Source of the DNA: JAGNZR01 sp051652785
GTDB lineage: Bacteria; Fusobacteriota; Fusobacteriia; Fusobacteriales; Fusobacteriaceae
Direction: 5' to 3'
Length of the DNA stretch: 64,000 nt
Assembly (NCBI GenBank): GCA_051652785.1
Contig: JBOFUX010000052.1
Coordinates: forward strand, 1 to 64,000
The notes under the pieces are model-generated. The model made no database searches. It had not been told where the DNA came from and saw only the letters and a list, made by a program, of their open reading frames with translations. This document shows, one piece after another, positions 43,295-52,752 of this stretch (position 1 is the first letter of the stretch; each line of letters opens with the position of its first letter). The translations under genes were made by a program, and so were the position numbers.

Positions 43295-44157
43295 GAATAT
43301 CCTCCCATCTCCATTTTTTTTTCTAACCATTTTTTAGCTTTTTTTATTTCTTCAATAGGATTTTCATTTTTTTCTGTCCACATTTCAATTAGTAGTGGTC
43401 CAGTATAATTAATTTCATTTAAAAGTTTGAAAAATTCTATAAAGTTTACACATCCTTCACCAAAAGAAACTTCTTTAAATTTTCCTGAAAAATTTTCTGT
43501 TACCGCTAAAGTGTCTTTTAAGTGGATAGCACTTATTCTATTTCTGCCACTTAAAATCTCTTTTTTAATATCATTTCCCCAGGCACTTAAATTTCCTATA
43601 TCAGGATAAACCATTAAAAAAGGAGAGTTTAATTTTTTTTCTAATTTTAAATATTTTGTTATAGAGTTAATAAAAGGATGATCCATAATTTCAATTGATA
43701 ATGTTACATTTGCTTTAGTTGCCCATTCTAATGATTTTTTCATTCCTTCTATGTATAATTTTTTTGTTCTATCATTAGATTCTTCATAATAAACATCATA
43801 GCCAGCTAACTGTATATTTCTAATTCCTAAATCAACAGCAAATTCAATTGCTTTTTTCATGAGAGCTAAAGCTTTATTTCTAATAAGAAGATTTTCACTT
43901 CCAAGTGGAAATCTTCTATGTGCACTAAAGCACATAGAAGGAATTCTTATCTTTCTTTTTAGTATTTCATTTCTAAAATTTTTTCGTTCTTCTAATGACC
44001 ATTCTAACCTTTTTAGCCTTTCATCTGTTTCATCAATAGAAATTTCTATAAAATCAAAACCTAATTCTTCTGCAATATCCATTTTTTCAATCCACGAAAA
44101 ATTTTTAGGTAAAGCTTTTTCATATATTCCAAGTGGAAATTTATCTAAATTATACAT
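43288..44157 (-). CDS. ulaE: L-ribulose-5-phosphate 3-epimerase (L-xylulose-5-phosphate 3-epimerase)
   Basis: TIM-barrel epimerase of the UlaE/SgbU kind, interconverting L-xylulose 5-phosphate and L-ribulose 5-phosphate. Signatures: PLGIYEKALPKNFSWIEKMDIAEELGFDFIEISIDETDERL, CFSAHRRFPLGS, AGYDVYYEES and SFGEGCVNF. 289 residues, standard. Positioned between ulaD and ulaF, as the pathway predicts. Confidence 0.94.
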   Translation of the reverse strand: MYNLDKFPLGIYEKALPKNFSWIEKMDIAEELGFDFIEISIDETDERLKRLEWSLEERKNFRNEILKRKIRIPSMCFSAHRRFPLGSENLLIRNKALALMKKAIEFAVDLGIRNIQLAGYDVYYEESNDRTKKLYIEGMKKSLEWATKANVTLSIEIMDHPFINSITKYLKLEKKLNSPFLMVYPDIGNLSAWGNDIKKEILSGRNRISAIHLKDTLAVTENFSGKFKEVSFGEGCVNFIEFFKLLNEINYTGPLLIEMWTEKNENPIEEIKKAKKWLEKKMEMGGYSC

Positions 44158-44160
44158 AAA

Positions 44161-44796
44161 TTACCCCCAAATACTTTTTATTTTATTTTGCCATAATTTA
44201 GCTGTTTCATAAGGAGAGATAGCATCTCTTAAAGATCTTCCAGCGATAAAGCAATAAATATTTATTCCTCTAAATAATTCTAAAGTTTCTATATCTAAGC
44301 CTCCTGTAACAGAAACTTTAAATCCTAATTCAGTTAATTTTTTAATTTTTATTAAATCATTTTCTCCCCAAGTTTCTCCAGCTAAAAGGGCATCTCTACT
44401 TTGATGATAAACTACTTGTGAAAGCCCTGCCTCTTTCCATAAATTTGCTTGTTCATAAGTCCAATCACCATAGAGTTCAACTTGTAAATCATCTATTTCT
44501 TTTAAAGCTGCTTTCATTGTAGGAAGAGTGGCACAGCAAATAATAGTCATCCAATTAGCTCCTGCTATCCTACAATTTTTAGCAACTGTTCCTCCAGCAT
44601 CAGCACATTTTGTATCTGCTAATATAATTTTATGAGGAAAAAGAGCTCTTAAACATCTTATAGCTTCCATCCCTTCTTGCAAACATAGAATAGTCCCTGC
44701 TTCAATAATATCTACTATGTTACCTAATGAATTTGCTGATTTTAATGCTCCACTTAGTGTGTTATTGTCTAAAGCTACTTGTAATAATGGTCTCAT
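44161..44796 (-). CDS. ulaD: 3-keto-L-gulonate-6-phosphate decarboxylase
   Basis: A metal-dependent decarboxylase of the orotidine-phosphate decarboxylase fold that converts 3-keto-L-gulonate 6-phosphate to L-xylulose 5-phosphate. LQVALDN, EAGTILCLQEGMEAI, ILADTKCADAGG (metal and catalytic acids) and VTGGLDIETL are present. 211 residues, standard. RBS AGGAGG. Four bases separate it from ulaE. Confidence 0.94.
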   Translation of the reverse strand: MRPLLQVALDNNTLSGALKSANSLGNIVDIIEAGTILCLQEGMEAIRCLRALFPHKIILADTKCADAGGTVAKNCRIAGANWMTIICCATLPTMKAALKEIDDLQVELYGDWTYEQANLWKEAGLSQVVYHQSRDALLAGETWGENDLIKIKKLTELGFKVSVTGGLDIETLELFRGINIYCFIAGRSLRDAISPYETAKLWQNKIKSIWG

Positions 44797-44838
44797 TTTT
44801 CCTCCTAAAAGTAATAAAAAATAAATTAGTATATAGTT

Positions 44839-45282
44839 TTAAATTATCAACTTTAAAATATCTTCTTTTGTCTTAGCCTCTTTTATTTTAATAATATTTT
44901 TTTCAATTTCAAATAAATTAGCAACTTGAACTATCCCAAATTCAGTATGATTATCAGAGCTTGTAGCAGCTAAAACTATTAAAATGCTTATATCTTCAGC
45001 ATCTTCTCCAAAATATATTGGAGATTTAAACGTAACTAAGCTATAGGAATTTTTTATTACTCCATCTTCAGGTCTAGCGTGTGGCATAGCAACCTCAGGT
45101 GCAATTATATAATAAGGTCCAAATTCTTCTGTATTAGAAATTATTTTTTCATAATATCTTTTTTCTAGAGCTCCTGATTTAACCAAAAGATCTGTTGCTA
45201 TTTTTATTGCCTCTTTCCAATTTTTAGCTTCTGCTCCTATTAAAATTGAATTGTTTTCAATAAGTGATTTTTTTAATTCCAT
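44839..45282 (-). CDS. ulaC: PTS ascorbate-specific EIIA component
   Basis: A 147-residue EIIA of the mannitol/fructose-like fold. The phosphorylated histidine is H68 in AMPHARPEDGV. It passes phosphate from HPr to EIIB. It directly follows ulaB (2 bases apart) within the ula operon. Confidence 0.92.
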   Translation of the reverse strand: MELKKSLIENNSILIGAEAKNWKEAIKIATDLLVKSGALEKRYYEKIISNTEEFGPYYIIAPEVAMPHARPEDGVIKNSYSLVTFKSPIYFGEDAEDISILIVLAATSSDNHTEFGIVQVANLFEIEKNIIKIKEAKTKEDILKLII

Positions 45283-45284
45283 AA

Positions 45285-45578
45285 TTATTCTCCTGCCTTA
45301 ATTGATAAAGCTTCTAATAATCGTACTTCCATCTCTTTAGCATCTAATATATTTTTTAAAGATATTATTATTGTTTTATTATTTGGTACTAGTTGTTTTA
45401 CTAAATGAGTTGATGATATTACAATATTATAATTTTGAATACTGGATTTTGCTTGTCCAATGCTACAATTCTCACATTGAGATTTTATATTATTTTTATC
45501 TAAAATACTTTTTGCTTTTAATTTCATCATTGTACTTGTTCCCATTCCATTTCCACAAACTGCTAATAATTTTATCAC
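45285..45578 (-). CDS. ulaB: PTS ascorbate-specific EIIB component
   Basis: A 97-residue EIIB with the phosphocysteine loop at the N-terminus: AVCGNGMGTSTMMKLK, C8. It phosphorylates incoming ascorbate together with EIIC (UlaA). RBS GGAGGG. Confidence 0.93.
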   Translation of the reverse strand: MIKLLAVCGNGMGTSTMMKLKAKSILDKNNIKSQCENCSIGQAKSSIQNYNIVISSTHLVKQLVPNNKTIIISLKNILDAKEMEVRLLEALSIKAGE

Positions 45579-45598
45579 TGTAGCCCTCCATTTTTTAT

Positions 45599-47038
45599 TT
45601 AATTATTAACCTCGATTACTTCATTATCAAAATAGAATTTATGATTATTAATTTTTTTATATTGAAAAATTGGTATTAAAAGCATTCCTACTATACAAGC
45701 TATATAACCGATAACTCCAAAATGATTAATTAAAAATCCTTGACCTACCCATAATGTGCTTTGATCAATATTTCCATGCCACCCACCAAAACCTTGAAGT
45801 TTAAATATAATCACTGCAACAGCACCCATTAAAACTTGTAAAATTCCAGATATAAAAGGTAATAGCATGACAGCTTTTACTCCTCCTCTTTTTTCTGCAA
45901 AAATAGCAATAGTTGCATTGTCGAAAAATAAAGGTACAAATCCACTTATAATTAAAATTGGAGATTTAAAAATTAATAATCCTGCTATTGCAATAAATTG
46001 ACCAATTGCTCCAAATATAAATCCAAACAAAACTACGTTTGCTGATCCAAATCCATATACAGCAGCACAGTCCACAGCAGGCATTACACCTGGTAAAATT
46101 TTGTTTGAAATACCTTGAAAAGATTCAGTAAGTTCACTCACAAACATTCTAACTCCAGTCATTAAAATTGCTAAATAAACTGAAAAATAAAGAGATTTTG
46201 ATATAATATACGTAATAAAATTAAGGTTTGTTCCAAAATTATTAGCATCTATTTTTCTCATATAATCTTCACCTAATATTAAAAGAATAATTCCAAAGAA
46301 TAAAATCATGAGAGTTCCTGTAGCAACAATGTTATCATGAAAAATTTCTAACCATTCTGGTAATTTTAAATCATCTAATTTTTTTTTAGAATCACCTATT
46401 TTAGGAGCAATTTTATCCGTTAACCATATAGCAAACATTTGTTGATGCCCAACTACAAATCCAGCACCATCTGTTAATCTTTGAGTAGCACCAACTATTA
46501 AATTAGTAGCTACAGCCCAGTATACACCGACGAATAATCCAATCATTATTGCTCCTACTGAATTTCTATATTGTGGAAAAGCATAAAATATTATCCAAGT
46601 AGCTGTGGTAGCTTGTTGAACCATTATGTGCCCTGTAATAAATAAAGTTCTTATCTTTGTCCATTTTCTAAGCAAAACAAGTAGAATATTTAAAGAAAAT
46701 CCAATTAAGAGAGCAATCATTGTCCAAGAACTAGTAATTCCTATACTCTCTAAAGCTGCATTAATTGCATTTAAACCAAAATATGGGTCTATAACCACAG
46801 CATTTAAGCCGAATCTTTGATTGAGACCTGCTAAAATTGGTCTAAATGTTACAACTAATCCGCTAGCTCCAACATTTAATATCATATAACCTACTGTTCC
46901 TTTTATGAAACCTGCAATAGCTTGATAAAATGGTTTTTTTAGTAACAAGTAACCTATAAAAACTAATATTCCTACAAAAAATTCAGGTTTTACTAATATA
47001 TTATTAACGAAAAATTCAAAAACACTTAAAATTCTCAT
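45599..47038 (-). CDS. ulaA: PTS ascorbate-specific EIIC component
   Basis: The membrane channel of the ascorbate phosphotransferase system, 479 residues with about 11 membrane helices. Start (FFVNNILVKPEFFVGILVFIGYLLLKKPFYQAIAGFIKG) and NVGASGLVVTFRPILAGLNQRFGLNAVVIDPYFGLNA are typical of UlaA. RBS GGAGG. Lies between ulaG and ulaB. Confidence 0.95.
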   Translation of the reverse strand: MRILSVFEFFVNNILVKPEFFVGILVFIGYLLLKKPFYQAIAGFIKGTVGYMILNVGASGLVVTFRPILAGLNQRFGLNAVVIDPYFGLNAINAALESIGITSSWTMIALLIGFSLNILLVLLRKWTKIRTLFITGHIMVQQATTATWIIFYAFPQYRNSVGAIMIGLFVGVYWAVATNLIVGATQRLTDGAGFVVGHQQMFAIWLTDKIAPKIGDSKKKLDDLKLPEWLEIFHDNIVATGTLMILFFGIILLILGEDYMRKIDANNFGTNLNFITYIISKSLYFSVYLAILMTGVRMFVSELTESFQGISNKILPGVMPAVDCAAVYGFGSANVVLFGFIFGAIGQFIAIAGLLIFKSPILIISGFVPLFFDNATIAIFAEKRGGVKAVMLLPFISGILQVLMGAVAVIIFKLQGFGGWHGNIDQSTLWVGQGFLINHFGVIGYIACIVGMLLIPIFQYKKINNHKFYFDNEVIEVNN

Positions 47039-47081
47039 GTTCCTCCTTTAAATTTAAATAAGATTATTTTTAAACAGAAGT

Positions 47082-48146
47082 TTAGAGCATTGATTTAAAA
47101 GGTAAATCAGGTTCTATGGTAAAAGCATCATGAAAACCTCTGTCATACATATACTCAATTTTATCTTTATCTAATGGAAAAATAAATTTGCCTCCAACTT
47201 CCCATAAAAAAGGTTTAAATGTGTATTGAAGTCTATTTTTTCTTAACTTCCATAGAAATAAAATCTCTTTAGGGTCAGCTTTAAAATTTGTCCAAATATC
47301 ATGATGTATTGGAATAATAACTTTTGTGTTTAAACATTCTGCCATTCTTAATATGTCCACTGAAGTTATTTTATCAGTCATTCCTCTAGGATTTTCTCCA
47401 TAAGAGCCTAAAGCAACATCTATTTTGTGGTCATTCCCATGTTTTGCAAAATAATTTGAGTAATGAGAATCTCCACTATGATAAATATTTCCTCCAGGAG
47501 TTTCTATTAAATAATTAACGGCTAATTTATCCATGTCTTGAGGCATTTTATTTTTTAAAATTACACCTTTAGGTGCAGTAACTAATTCAGTTCTATCAAA
47601 AGAATCTAAAACTATTATTTTTGTATCTTTTATTTTTACAGTGTCTCCTGGTTTAACTGTTACACATCTATCTTCAGGAACCCCCCATTTAGTCCATAAT
47701 TTAACACAAGCTTCTGGTCCTATAAAAAGAACTGAAGAGTCACAATTTTGTAGAACAGCTGCAGCTACATTTTCATCAATATGATCTCCGTGATCGTGAG
47801 TCGCCATTATAGCATCAACATTTTTTATTGCAAAGGGATCAATTACACATGGAACATTTCTTAAATTAGGTTGCAATGCTTTGCAACCTATCATTCTTTG
47901 ATGTTGATGTTGCTCAGTCATTAATCTATTTGTTGAAGTTTTTTTTCCTGTTTTAACCCATAAATCAATACATAAATTTGTGTTATTCTCTGTTTTTATC
48001 CAAATTCCCGTACAACCTAACCACCACATTGCAAAAGTTTTCGGTTTAACCATTTCTTTTTCAATCTCTTCATTTAACCAAGTTCCCCATTCAGGAAAAG
48101 TACTTAAAATCCAAGATTCTCTTGAGATATTACTTAACTTCGACAT
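47082..48146 (-). CDS. ulaG: L-ascorbate-6-phosphate lactonase
   Basis: Metallo-beta-lactamase-fold lactonase opening L-ascorbate 6-phosphate to 3-keto-L-gulonate 6-phosphate. WWLGCTGIWIKTENN, ATHDHGDHIDENVAAAVL (metal ligands), DSHYSNYFAKHG and IPIHHDIWTNF are present; 354 residues, standard. In E. coli ulaG is divergent from ulaABCDEF; here it is the first gene of a single seven-gene minus-strand unit. RBS AGGAGG. Confidence 0.96.
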   Translation of the reverse strand: MSKLSNISRESWILSTFPEWGTWLNEEIEKEMVKPKTFAMWWLGCTGIWIKTENNTNLCIDLWVKTGKKTSTNRLMTEQHQHQRMIGCKALQPNLRNVPCVIDPFAIKNVDAIMATHDHGDHIDENVAAAVLQNCDSSVLFIGPEACVKLWTKWGVPEDRCVTVKPGDTVKIKDTKIIVLDSFDRTELVTAPKGVILKNKMPQDMDKLAVNYLIETPGGNIYHSGDSHYSNYFAKHGNDHKIDVALGSYGENPRGMTDKITSVDILRMAECLNTKVIIPIHHDIWTNFKADPKEILFLWKLRKNRLQYTFKPFLWEVGGKFIFPLDKDKIEYMYDRGFHDAFTIEPDLPFKSML

Positions 48147-48227
48147 AATTTCCTCCTGTTTTTCATTTAGTGTGTTTCAAAAAAGAATTCAAAGAACTAT
48201 AATAAAACTAAAAGCATCTTTAATATA

Positions 48228-48256
48228 GTTATACACCTTGTTTAGCAAGTTGTCAA
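48228..48256 (-). promoter_or_regulatory. ula operon promoter
   Basis: Minus strand TTGACA (48256-48251), 17-base spacer, TATAAC (48233-48228). The spacer contains CTTG-ctaaa-CAAG, and TTAGCAA (48242-48248) has its inverse TTGCTAA at 48271-48277 on the far side of the -35, so an operator probably overlaps the promoter. Confidence 0.75.
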
Positions 48257-48279
48257 GAAAAATTAGCTATTTGCTAATT
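48242..48279. promoter_or_regulatory. Inverted repeats around the ula -35 box
   Basis: TTAGCAA (48242-48248) and TTGCTAA (48271-48277) flank the -35; AATTAGC (48261-48267) also pairs with GCTAATT (48273-48279). Candidate site for a UlaR-like (DeoR) or other repressor. Confidence 0.45.
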
Positions 48280-48339
48280 ACTTTTGTGTGATGCATTTTA
48301 AGTATTATTTTCAAGTTATAAATATTTTTTTAATAAAAG

Positions 48340-48367
48340 TTGACTTGCTATTAAATTTCAGTATAAT
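48340..48367 (+). promoter_or_regulatory. Promoter of the HAD-nitroreductase gene
   Basis: TTGACT (48340-48345), 16-base spacer, TATAAT (48362-48367). Confidence 0.7.
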
Positions 48368-48398
48368 CTTAAGTATAAAGAAAAATAAAGGAGGAAAA

Positions 48399-49775
48399 AT
48401 GGAGATAAAAGTAATTGCCACCGATATTGATGGAACACTTGTTAATAGTGCAAAAGAGATTTCTAAAGAAACAAAGGAATATTTAAATCTTTTTGTGAAA
48501 AAAGGTGGGAAAGTAATACTTTCAACAGGAAGAACATATTTTTCAGCAAAAAAAATAGTAGAAAATTTAAATATATACGATATTGTAGTAGCATATAATG
48601 GAGCTATGATTGTTAATTCTAAAAATGATGAAATACTTTATCACTTACCTCTAGATGGAGAAATAATAAAAGAATTAATTAACATTTCAAGAAAATATAA
48701 TATTCATTTAAATCTTTATCAAAATGATAAATGGTTTGTTGAAAATTTAAAAAATATTTATTCAATAGAGTATAGTAAAAATTGTGGTAAAGATGCTATT
48801 GAGAAAAATTTTGATAATTTTGAAACCTATGAAATGACAAAAGCACTCTATATTGGTGAGCCAAGTGATTTAAAGAAAATAGAGTTAGAAATAAAAAAAA
48901 GATTAGGAAAAAAAGTTCATATTACTTATTCTAAACCTACATTTTTAGAAGTATTAAATAAAGATGTAAATAAAGGAGAAGGATTAAAAAAAGTTCTTTT
49001 ACACTATAATATATCCGAAAAAAATGCCATATCTTTTGGAGATGAGCTAAATGATTTAGAAATGTTGCAATTAACTAAGTACGGTGTTGTTATGGGTAAT
49101 GCTAATCCTGAATTAAAAAAGATGTTAATTCATGAAACTTTTACTAACGAAGAAGATGGACTAATAAAATTTATCAAAGAAATTTCTCCATTAATAATAA
49201 AAAATAGTATTTTTTCTGAGATTTCTAAAATAAGAACACACAGAAGTTTTGAAAAAGAAGAAATTCAGATAAAAAAATTAAAAAGAATGATTGAAGGAGC
49301 AAGATTAGCTAGTTCTGCTAAAAATGCTCAAGAATTAAGATATGTTATTATAAATAACAAAGAGATAAGAAGCAAAATATTTACAAATATTAATTGGGCA
49401 GGAAGTATTTCATGGAATCCAGAAGAAGAAGAAGCACCAGGAGGTTATATTCTTATTTGCTCTAAAAAAAAATTGGAAATTTTAAAAAATTATTTATATT
49501 TTGATATGGGATTAGCTACCCAAAATATATTATTAGTTGCTAGTGAAGAAGGATATAACGGTTGTATTCTTGGAAATTATAATAAAAAAGAAATAGAAAA
49601 AATAATAAATTTGAATGAAAACTATGAGTCTCATATATTAATAGCATTGGGAAAGAGTAAAGATCAAGTAAAATTAGTTCCAGGAAAAGAAGGAAAAACC
49701 ATATATTATAGAAAAGAAAATATCAACTATGTCCCTAAACTTTTAATAGAAAATTTGATTTTAGATATTAAGTGA
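48399..49775 (+). CDS. Fusion of Cof-type HAD phosphatase and nitroreductase-like domain
   Basis: A 458-residue two-domain protein. Residues 1-270 are a Cof/IIB HAD phosphatase: ATDIDGTL (nucleophile D9 or D11), LSTGRT, and SFGDELNDLEML. From about 275 to 450 is a nitroreductase-fold region: IFSEISKIRTHRSFEKEEI, MIEGARLASSAKNAQELRYVI, LATQNILLVASEEGYNGCILG and ILIALGKS, matching FMN-dependent nitroreductases. The ATG at 48399 is chosen for AAAGGAGG before it; an upstream in-frame ATG at 48288 would include the promoter. The peptide-binding lipoprotein follows 34 bases later. A sugar-phosphate or flavin-phosphate phosphatase coupled to a flavoenzyme is conceivable but unproven. Confidence 0.85.
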   Translation: MEIKVIATDIDGTLVNSAKEISKETKEYLNLFVKKGGKVILSTGRTYFSAKKIVENLNIYDIVVAYNGAMIVNSKNDEILYHLPLDGEIIKELINISRKYNIHLNLYQNDKWFVENLKNIYSIEYSKNCGKDAIEKNFDNFETYEMTKALYIGEPSDLKKIELEIKKRLGKKVHITYSKPTFLEVLNKDVNKGEGLKKVLLHYNISEKNAISFGDELNDLEMLQLTKYGVVMGNANPELKKMLIHETFTNEEDGLIKFIKEISPLIIKNSIFSEISKIRTHRSFEKEEIQIKKLKRMIEGARLASSAKNAQELRYVIINNKEIRSKIFTNINWAGSISWNPEEEEAPGGYILICSKKKLEILKNYLYFDMGLATQNILLVASEEGYNGCILGNYNKKEIEKIINLNENYESHILIALGKSKDQVKLVPGKEGKTIYYRKENINYVPKLLIENLILDIK

Positions 49776-49809
49776 AAAAATAAATATCTTTTTTTAAATT
49801 GGAGGAAAA

Positions 49810-51324
49810 ATGAATAAAATTATATTATTTATTATGGTTGGAATGCTAGGAGTAGTAGGTTGCACTAAAGAAATCAATAAAAATGAAAGATCCCAAAGAG
49901 AAGAATTAGTTATAGCACAAGAAGGAGAGCCTAAAACTTTAGATATTCATAATGGAAATGATGGATTTTCCCTTAGAATAAATAAGCAAATTTATTCAAG
50001 ATTAGTTGAGTCTGATGGCGATATGAAAATTATTCCTGGACTTGCTAAATCATGGAAAAATATTGATGATAGAACGTTACAATTCTCTTTAAGAGAAGAT
50101 ATAAAATTTCATAATGGATACAATTTTACAGCAGAAGATGTAAAATTTTCATTTGAAAGAATGATGAGCTCTCCAAGAATTAGTTTTATATTACCCCCTA
50201 TTGAGAAAATTGAGATTGTGAATAAATATACAATTAATTTAATAACAAAAACACCTTTTGCTCCTCTACTAGCACATCTTTCTCATCCTGCATTAGGAAT
50301 TGTAAGTAAAAAAGCTATGCTTGAAGATAAAGTTAATTTAAATATTACTCCTATTGGAACAGGACCATATAAATTTTTAGAATGGAAAGCTGGAGATAGA
50401 GTAGTCTTAGAAAAAAATGAAAATTATTTTTTAGAAAAACCTAATTTCAAAAAAATAATTTATAGAAGTATTGTAGAAGCCAGTAGTAGAACTATAGGAC
50501 TAGAAACCAAAGAATTTGATGTTGCACTGGGGATAAGCCCGGTAGATGAAATAATGATAATAAAAAATAAAAATTTAAAAATTTTAAAAAAACCTTCAAT
50601 TTCATATACTTATATTGGATTTAATATGAATAATAAGAAATTTAATGATTTAAGAGTGAGACAAGCTATAAATTATGCAATAGACAAAGAGTCAATAATA
50701 AATGCTGTTTTAAATGGATCTGGAACTTTAGCCACCTCTCCAATAGCACCTGCTGTATTTGGATTTACTTTAAAAACTAAAGCTTATTCTTATGACCTTG
50801 AAAAAGCAAAAATACTTATGAATGAAGCAGGAATAAAAAAATTAAAAACAGCTATATATATATTAGGGGGTGAAATTGAAAAGCAAATTGCCGAAATAGT
50901 TCAAGCTAATCTAAAAGAAATAGGCGTTGAAATGCAGATAAAGGTGTTAGAGGCGAGCTCGTATTTTGATATAACAGCTAGAGGAGAACATGAAATGTTT
51001 TTAGGAGTGTGGGGGACAGTGACAGGAGATGCAGATTATGGTTTGTATCCTATGTATCATTCAGTAGCTAAAGGTTCAGGAGGAAACAGAACTTTTTATA
51101 GTAATGAATCTGTAAATGAGATGCTTGATTTAGCAAAAGTTACTGTAAATGTAAATAAAAGGAAAAACCTTTATGAAAAAATTCAAATAGAAATAGTTAA
51201 TGATGCTCCAGATGTAATGCTATATAATAGTGTAATAACAGTGGGAACACAAGAAGATATTGAGGGATTAAATATTCATCCTGTTACGCTTCATGATTTT
51301 AACACAATTTCTATAAAACAATAA
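49810..51324 (+). CDS. ABC transporter substrate-binding lipoprotein, family 5 (peptide/nickel)
   Basis: A 504-residue SBP_bac_5 protein. Signal peptide with lipobox VVGC (C18), then LVIAQEGEPKTLDIHNG, the family signature LEFSLREDIKFHNGYNFTAEDVKFSFERM-like stretch, GTGPYKFLEWKAGDRVVLEKNENYF, and NAPDVMLYN-like end. Such proteins deliver peptides, nickel or other solutes to an Opp/Dpp-type transporter; no permease or ATPase genes are adjacent. Cotranscribed with the HAD-nitroreductase gene. Confidence 0.9.
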   Translation: MNKIILFIMVGMLGVVGCTKEINKNERSQREELVIAQEGEPKTLDIHNGNDGFSLRINKQIYSRLVESDGDMKIIPGLAKSWKNIDDRTLQFSLREDIKFHNGYNFTAEDVKFSFERMMSSPRISFILPPIEKIEIVNKYTINLITKTPFAPLLAHLSHPALGIVSKKAMLEDKVNLNITPIGTGPYKFLEWKAGDRVVLEKNENYFLEKPNFKKIIYRSIVEASSRTIGLETKEFDVALGISPVDEIMIIKNKNLKILKKPSISYTYIGFNMNNKKFNDLRVRQAINYAIDKESIINAVLNGSGTLATSPIAPAVFGFTLKTKAYSYDLEKAKILMNEAGIKKLKTAIYILGGEIEKQIAEIVQANLKEIGVEMQIKVLEASSYFDITARGEHEMFLGVWGTVTGDADYGLYPMYHSVAKGSGGNRTFYSNESVNEMLDLAKVTVNVNKRKNLYEKIQIEIVNDAPDVMLYNSVITVGTQEDIEGLNIHPVTLHDFNTISIKQ

Positions 51325-51328
51325 ATAA

Positions 51329-51366
51329 AAAAAATGAGATTAACATTATGCTAATCTCATTTTTTT
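51329..51366. terminator. Bidirectional terminator
   Basis: AAAATGAGATTA pairs with TAATCTCATTTT (about 51331-51342 with 51352-51363), A and T runs outside, between convergent genes. Confidence 0.85.
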
Positions 51367-51374
51367 ATTTAATT

Positions 51375-52667
51375 TTATACTATTAAACTTAATAAAGATA
51401 AAATACCAATTATAATTAAACCTAAATTTAACTTTTTATAGTCCCCAGTTCCTAAATGAATAAGAATATAACTTAAAAATCCAAAGGCTAATCCTATACT
51501 TATACTGTATGTTAAAGGCATCATGATTATTGTTATAAATGATGGAAATAAAGTTTTAAAATCTTTAAAATCTAATTCATAAATATTTCTAAACATATAA
51601 ACGCCAACAAGAATAAGAGCAGAAGAAGTTGCAAATGCTGGAACAACTGCAACTAAAGGAGTAAAAAATAAAGCTAAAATAAATAATAAAGATGTAATGA
51701 TAGATGCAAATCCAGTTTTTGCTCCAGCTGCTATTCCAGCAGCTGTTTCTGAAAGAGTTGTAACTGTACTCGTTCCAAGAAGAGAACCAACCAATGTTGC
51801 AGAAACATCTGAATATAACATTTTCCCTAAATCTTTAACTTTACCATCTTTATCTGCTAAACCAATTTCTTTAGAACAAGCAATAAGAGTACCTAAAGAA
51901 TCAAAAAGATCTACAAACATAAAAGAAAAGATAGGAGCCAATAAAGAAAGTTTTAAAGCCCCAAGTATATCTAATTTAAAAGCTATAGGAGCAATACTTG
52001 GTGGTAGAGACAAAATTGAGTTAGGAATAGTAGTATAACCAAAAATTATTCCTAATATAGTTGCAAAAACTATTCCAATAAGAATCCCCCCTTTTATTTT
52101 TTTTATTTCTAAAATAATAGATATAAAAAGCCCAAAAATTCCAATAAGAACTTGTGGCGAAAAAGGAGCAAGTCCAATAATTGTTGATGAATTTGAAGTA
52201 ACAACTCCTAAGGTTTTTAGTCCTATAAATGCTATAAAAAGTCCTATACCTACTGTTACAGATATTTTTAAGCAAAGAGGAATAGAGTTAGCAATTTTTT
52301 CTCGAATACCACCCCAAGAAAGAAAAAGAAAAAAAAGACCTGAAAGAAATACAATTCCAAGAGCGGTTTCCCAAGGGATCCCTTTTCCAATGACAAGAGA
52401 ATAAGTAAAAAAAGCATTGAGTCCCATTCCAGGAGCAAGAGCAAAGGGTGCATTAGCAAAAAGAGCTGAAAACATAGTTCCAATTGCAGCAGAAAGAATC
52501 GTAACAGTAATTAAAGCTCCTTTGTCCATTCCAGTTTCAGATAGGATACTTGGATTTACAAAAATAATATAAGACATAGTTAAAAAAGTTGTAACTCCAC
52601 CAATGACTTCTTGTTTTATAGAGCTATTTCTTTCTTTTATTTTAAAAAAATTGTTAATAAAATTCAT
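51375..52667 (-). CDS. NCS2-family purine permease (AzgA/PbuG-like)
   Basis: A 430-residue nucleobase:cation symporter with about 12-13 membrane helices. The N-terminus QEVIGGVTTFLTMSYIIFVNPSIL, FALAPGMGLNAFFTYS and LFDSLGTLIACSKE with TSTVTTLSETAAGIAAGAKTG are typical of AzgA-type adenine/guanine/hypoxanthine permeases. RBS GAGGAG. Its 85-base upstream region holds a 12-bp hairpin but no purine riboswitch. Confidence 0.93.
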   Translation of the reverse strand: MNFINNFFKIKERNSSIKQEVIGGVTTFLTMSYIIFVNPSILSETGMDKGALITVTILSAAIGTMFSALFANAPFALAPGMGLNAFFTYSLVIGKGIPWETALGIVFLSGLFFLFLSWGGIREKIANSIPLCLKISVTVGIGLFIAFIGLKTLGVVTSNSSTIIGLAPFSPQVLIGIFGLFISIILEIKKIKGGILIGIVFATILGIIFGYTTIPNSILSLPPSIAPIAFKLDILGALKLSLLAPIFSFMFVDLFDSLGTLIACSKEIGLADKDGKVKDLGKMLYSDVSATLVGSLLGTSTVTTLSETAAGIAAGAKTGFASIITSLLFILALFFTPLVAVVPAFATSSALILVGVYMFRNIYELDFKDFKTLFPSFITIIMMPLTYSISIGLAFGFLSYILIHLGTGDYKKLNLGLIIIGILSLLSLIV

Positions 52668-52685
52668 ATTGAGTTCTCCTCTAAA

Positions 52686-52727
52686 ATAATAAGAAGAAAG
52701 TAAAATGACATACTCTCTTCTTATTAT
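52686..52727. terminator. Hairpin between the PotD-like gene and the purine permease
   Basis: ATAATAAGAAGA (52686-52697) pairs perfectly with TCTTCTTATTAT (52716-52727), loop 18. It has only a weak T run on the minus strand, so it could terminate the upstream PotD-like gene or act in the permease leader. Confidence 0.4.
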
Positions 52728-52752
52728 AATATATAGTGTTATATTAAAATTT

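Noticed and set aside
52668..52752. Purine riboswitch before the NCS2 permease
   Set aside because: The region is too short and lacks the conserved junction and loop sequences; only a simple hairpin is present.
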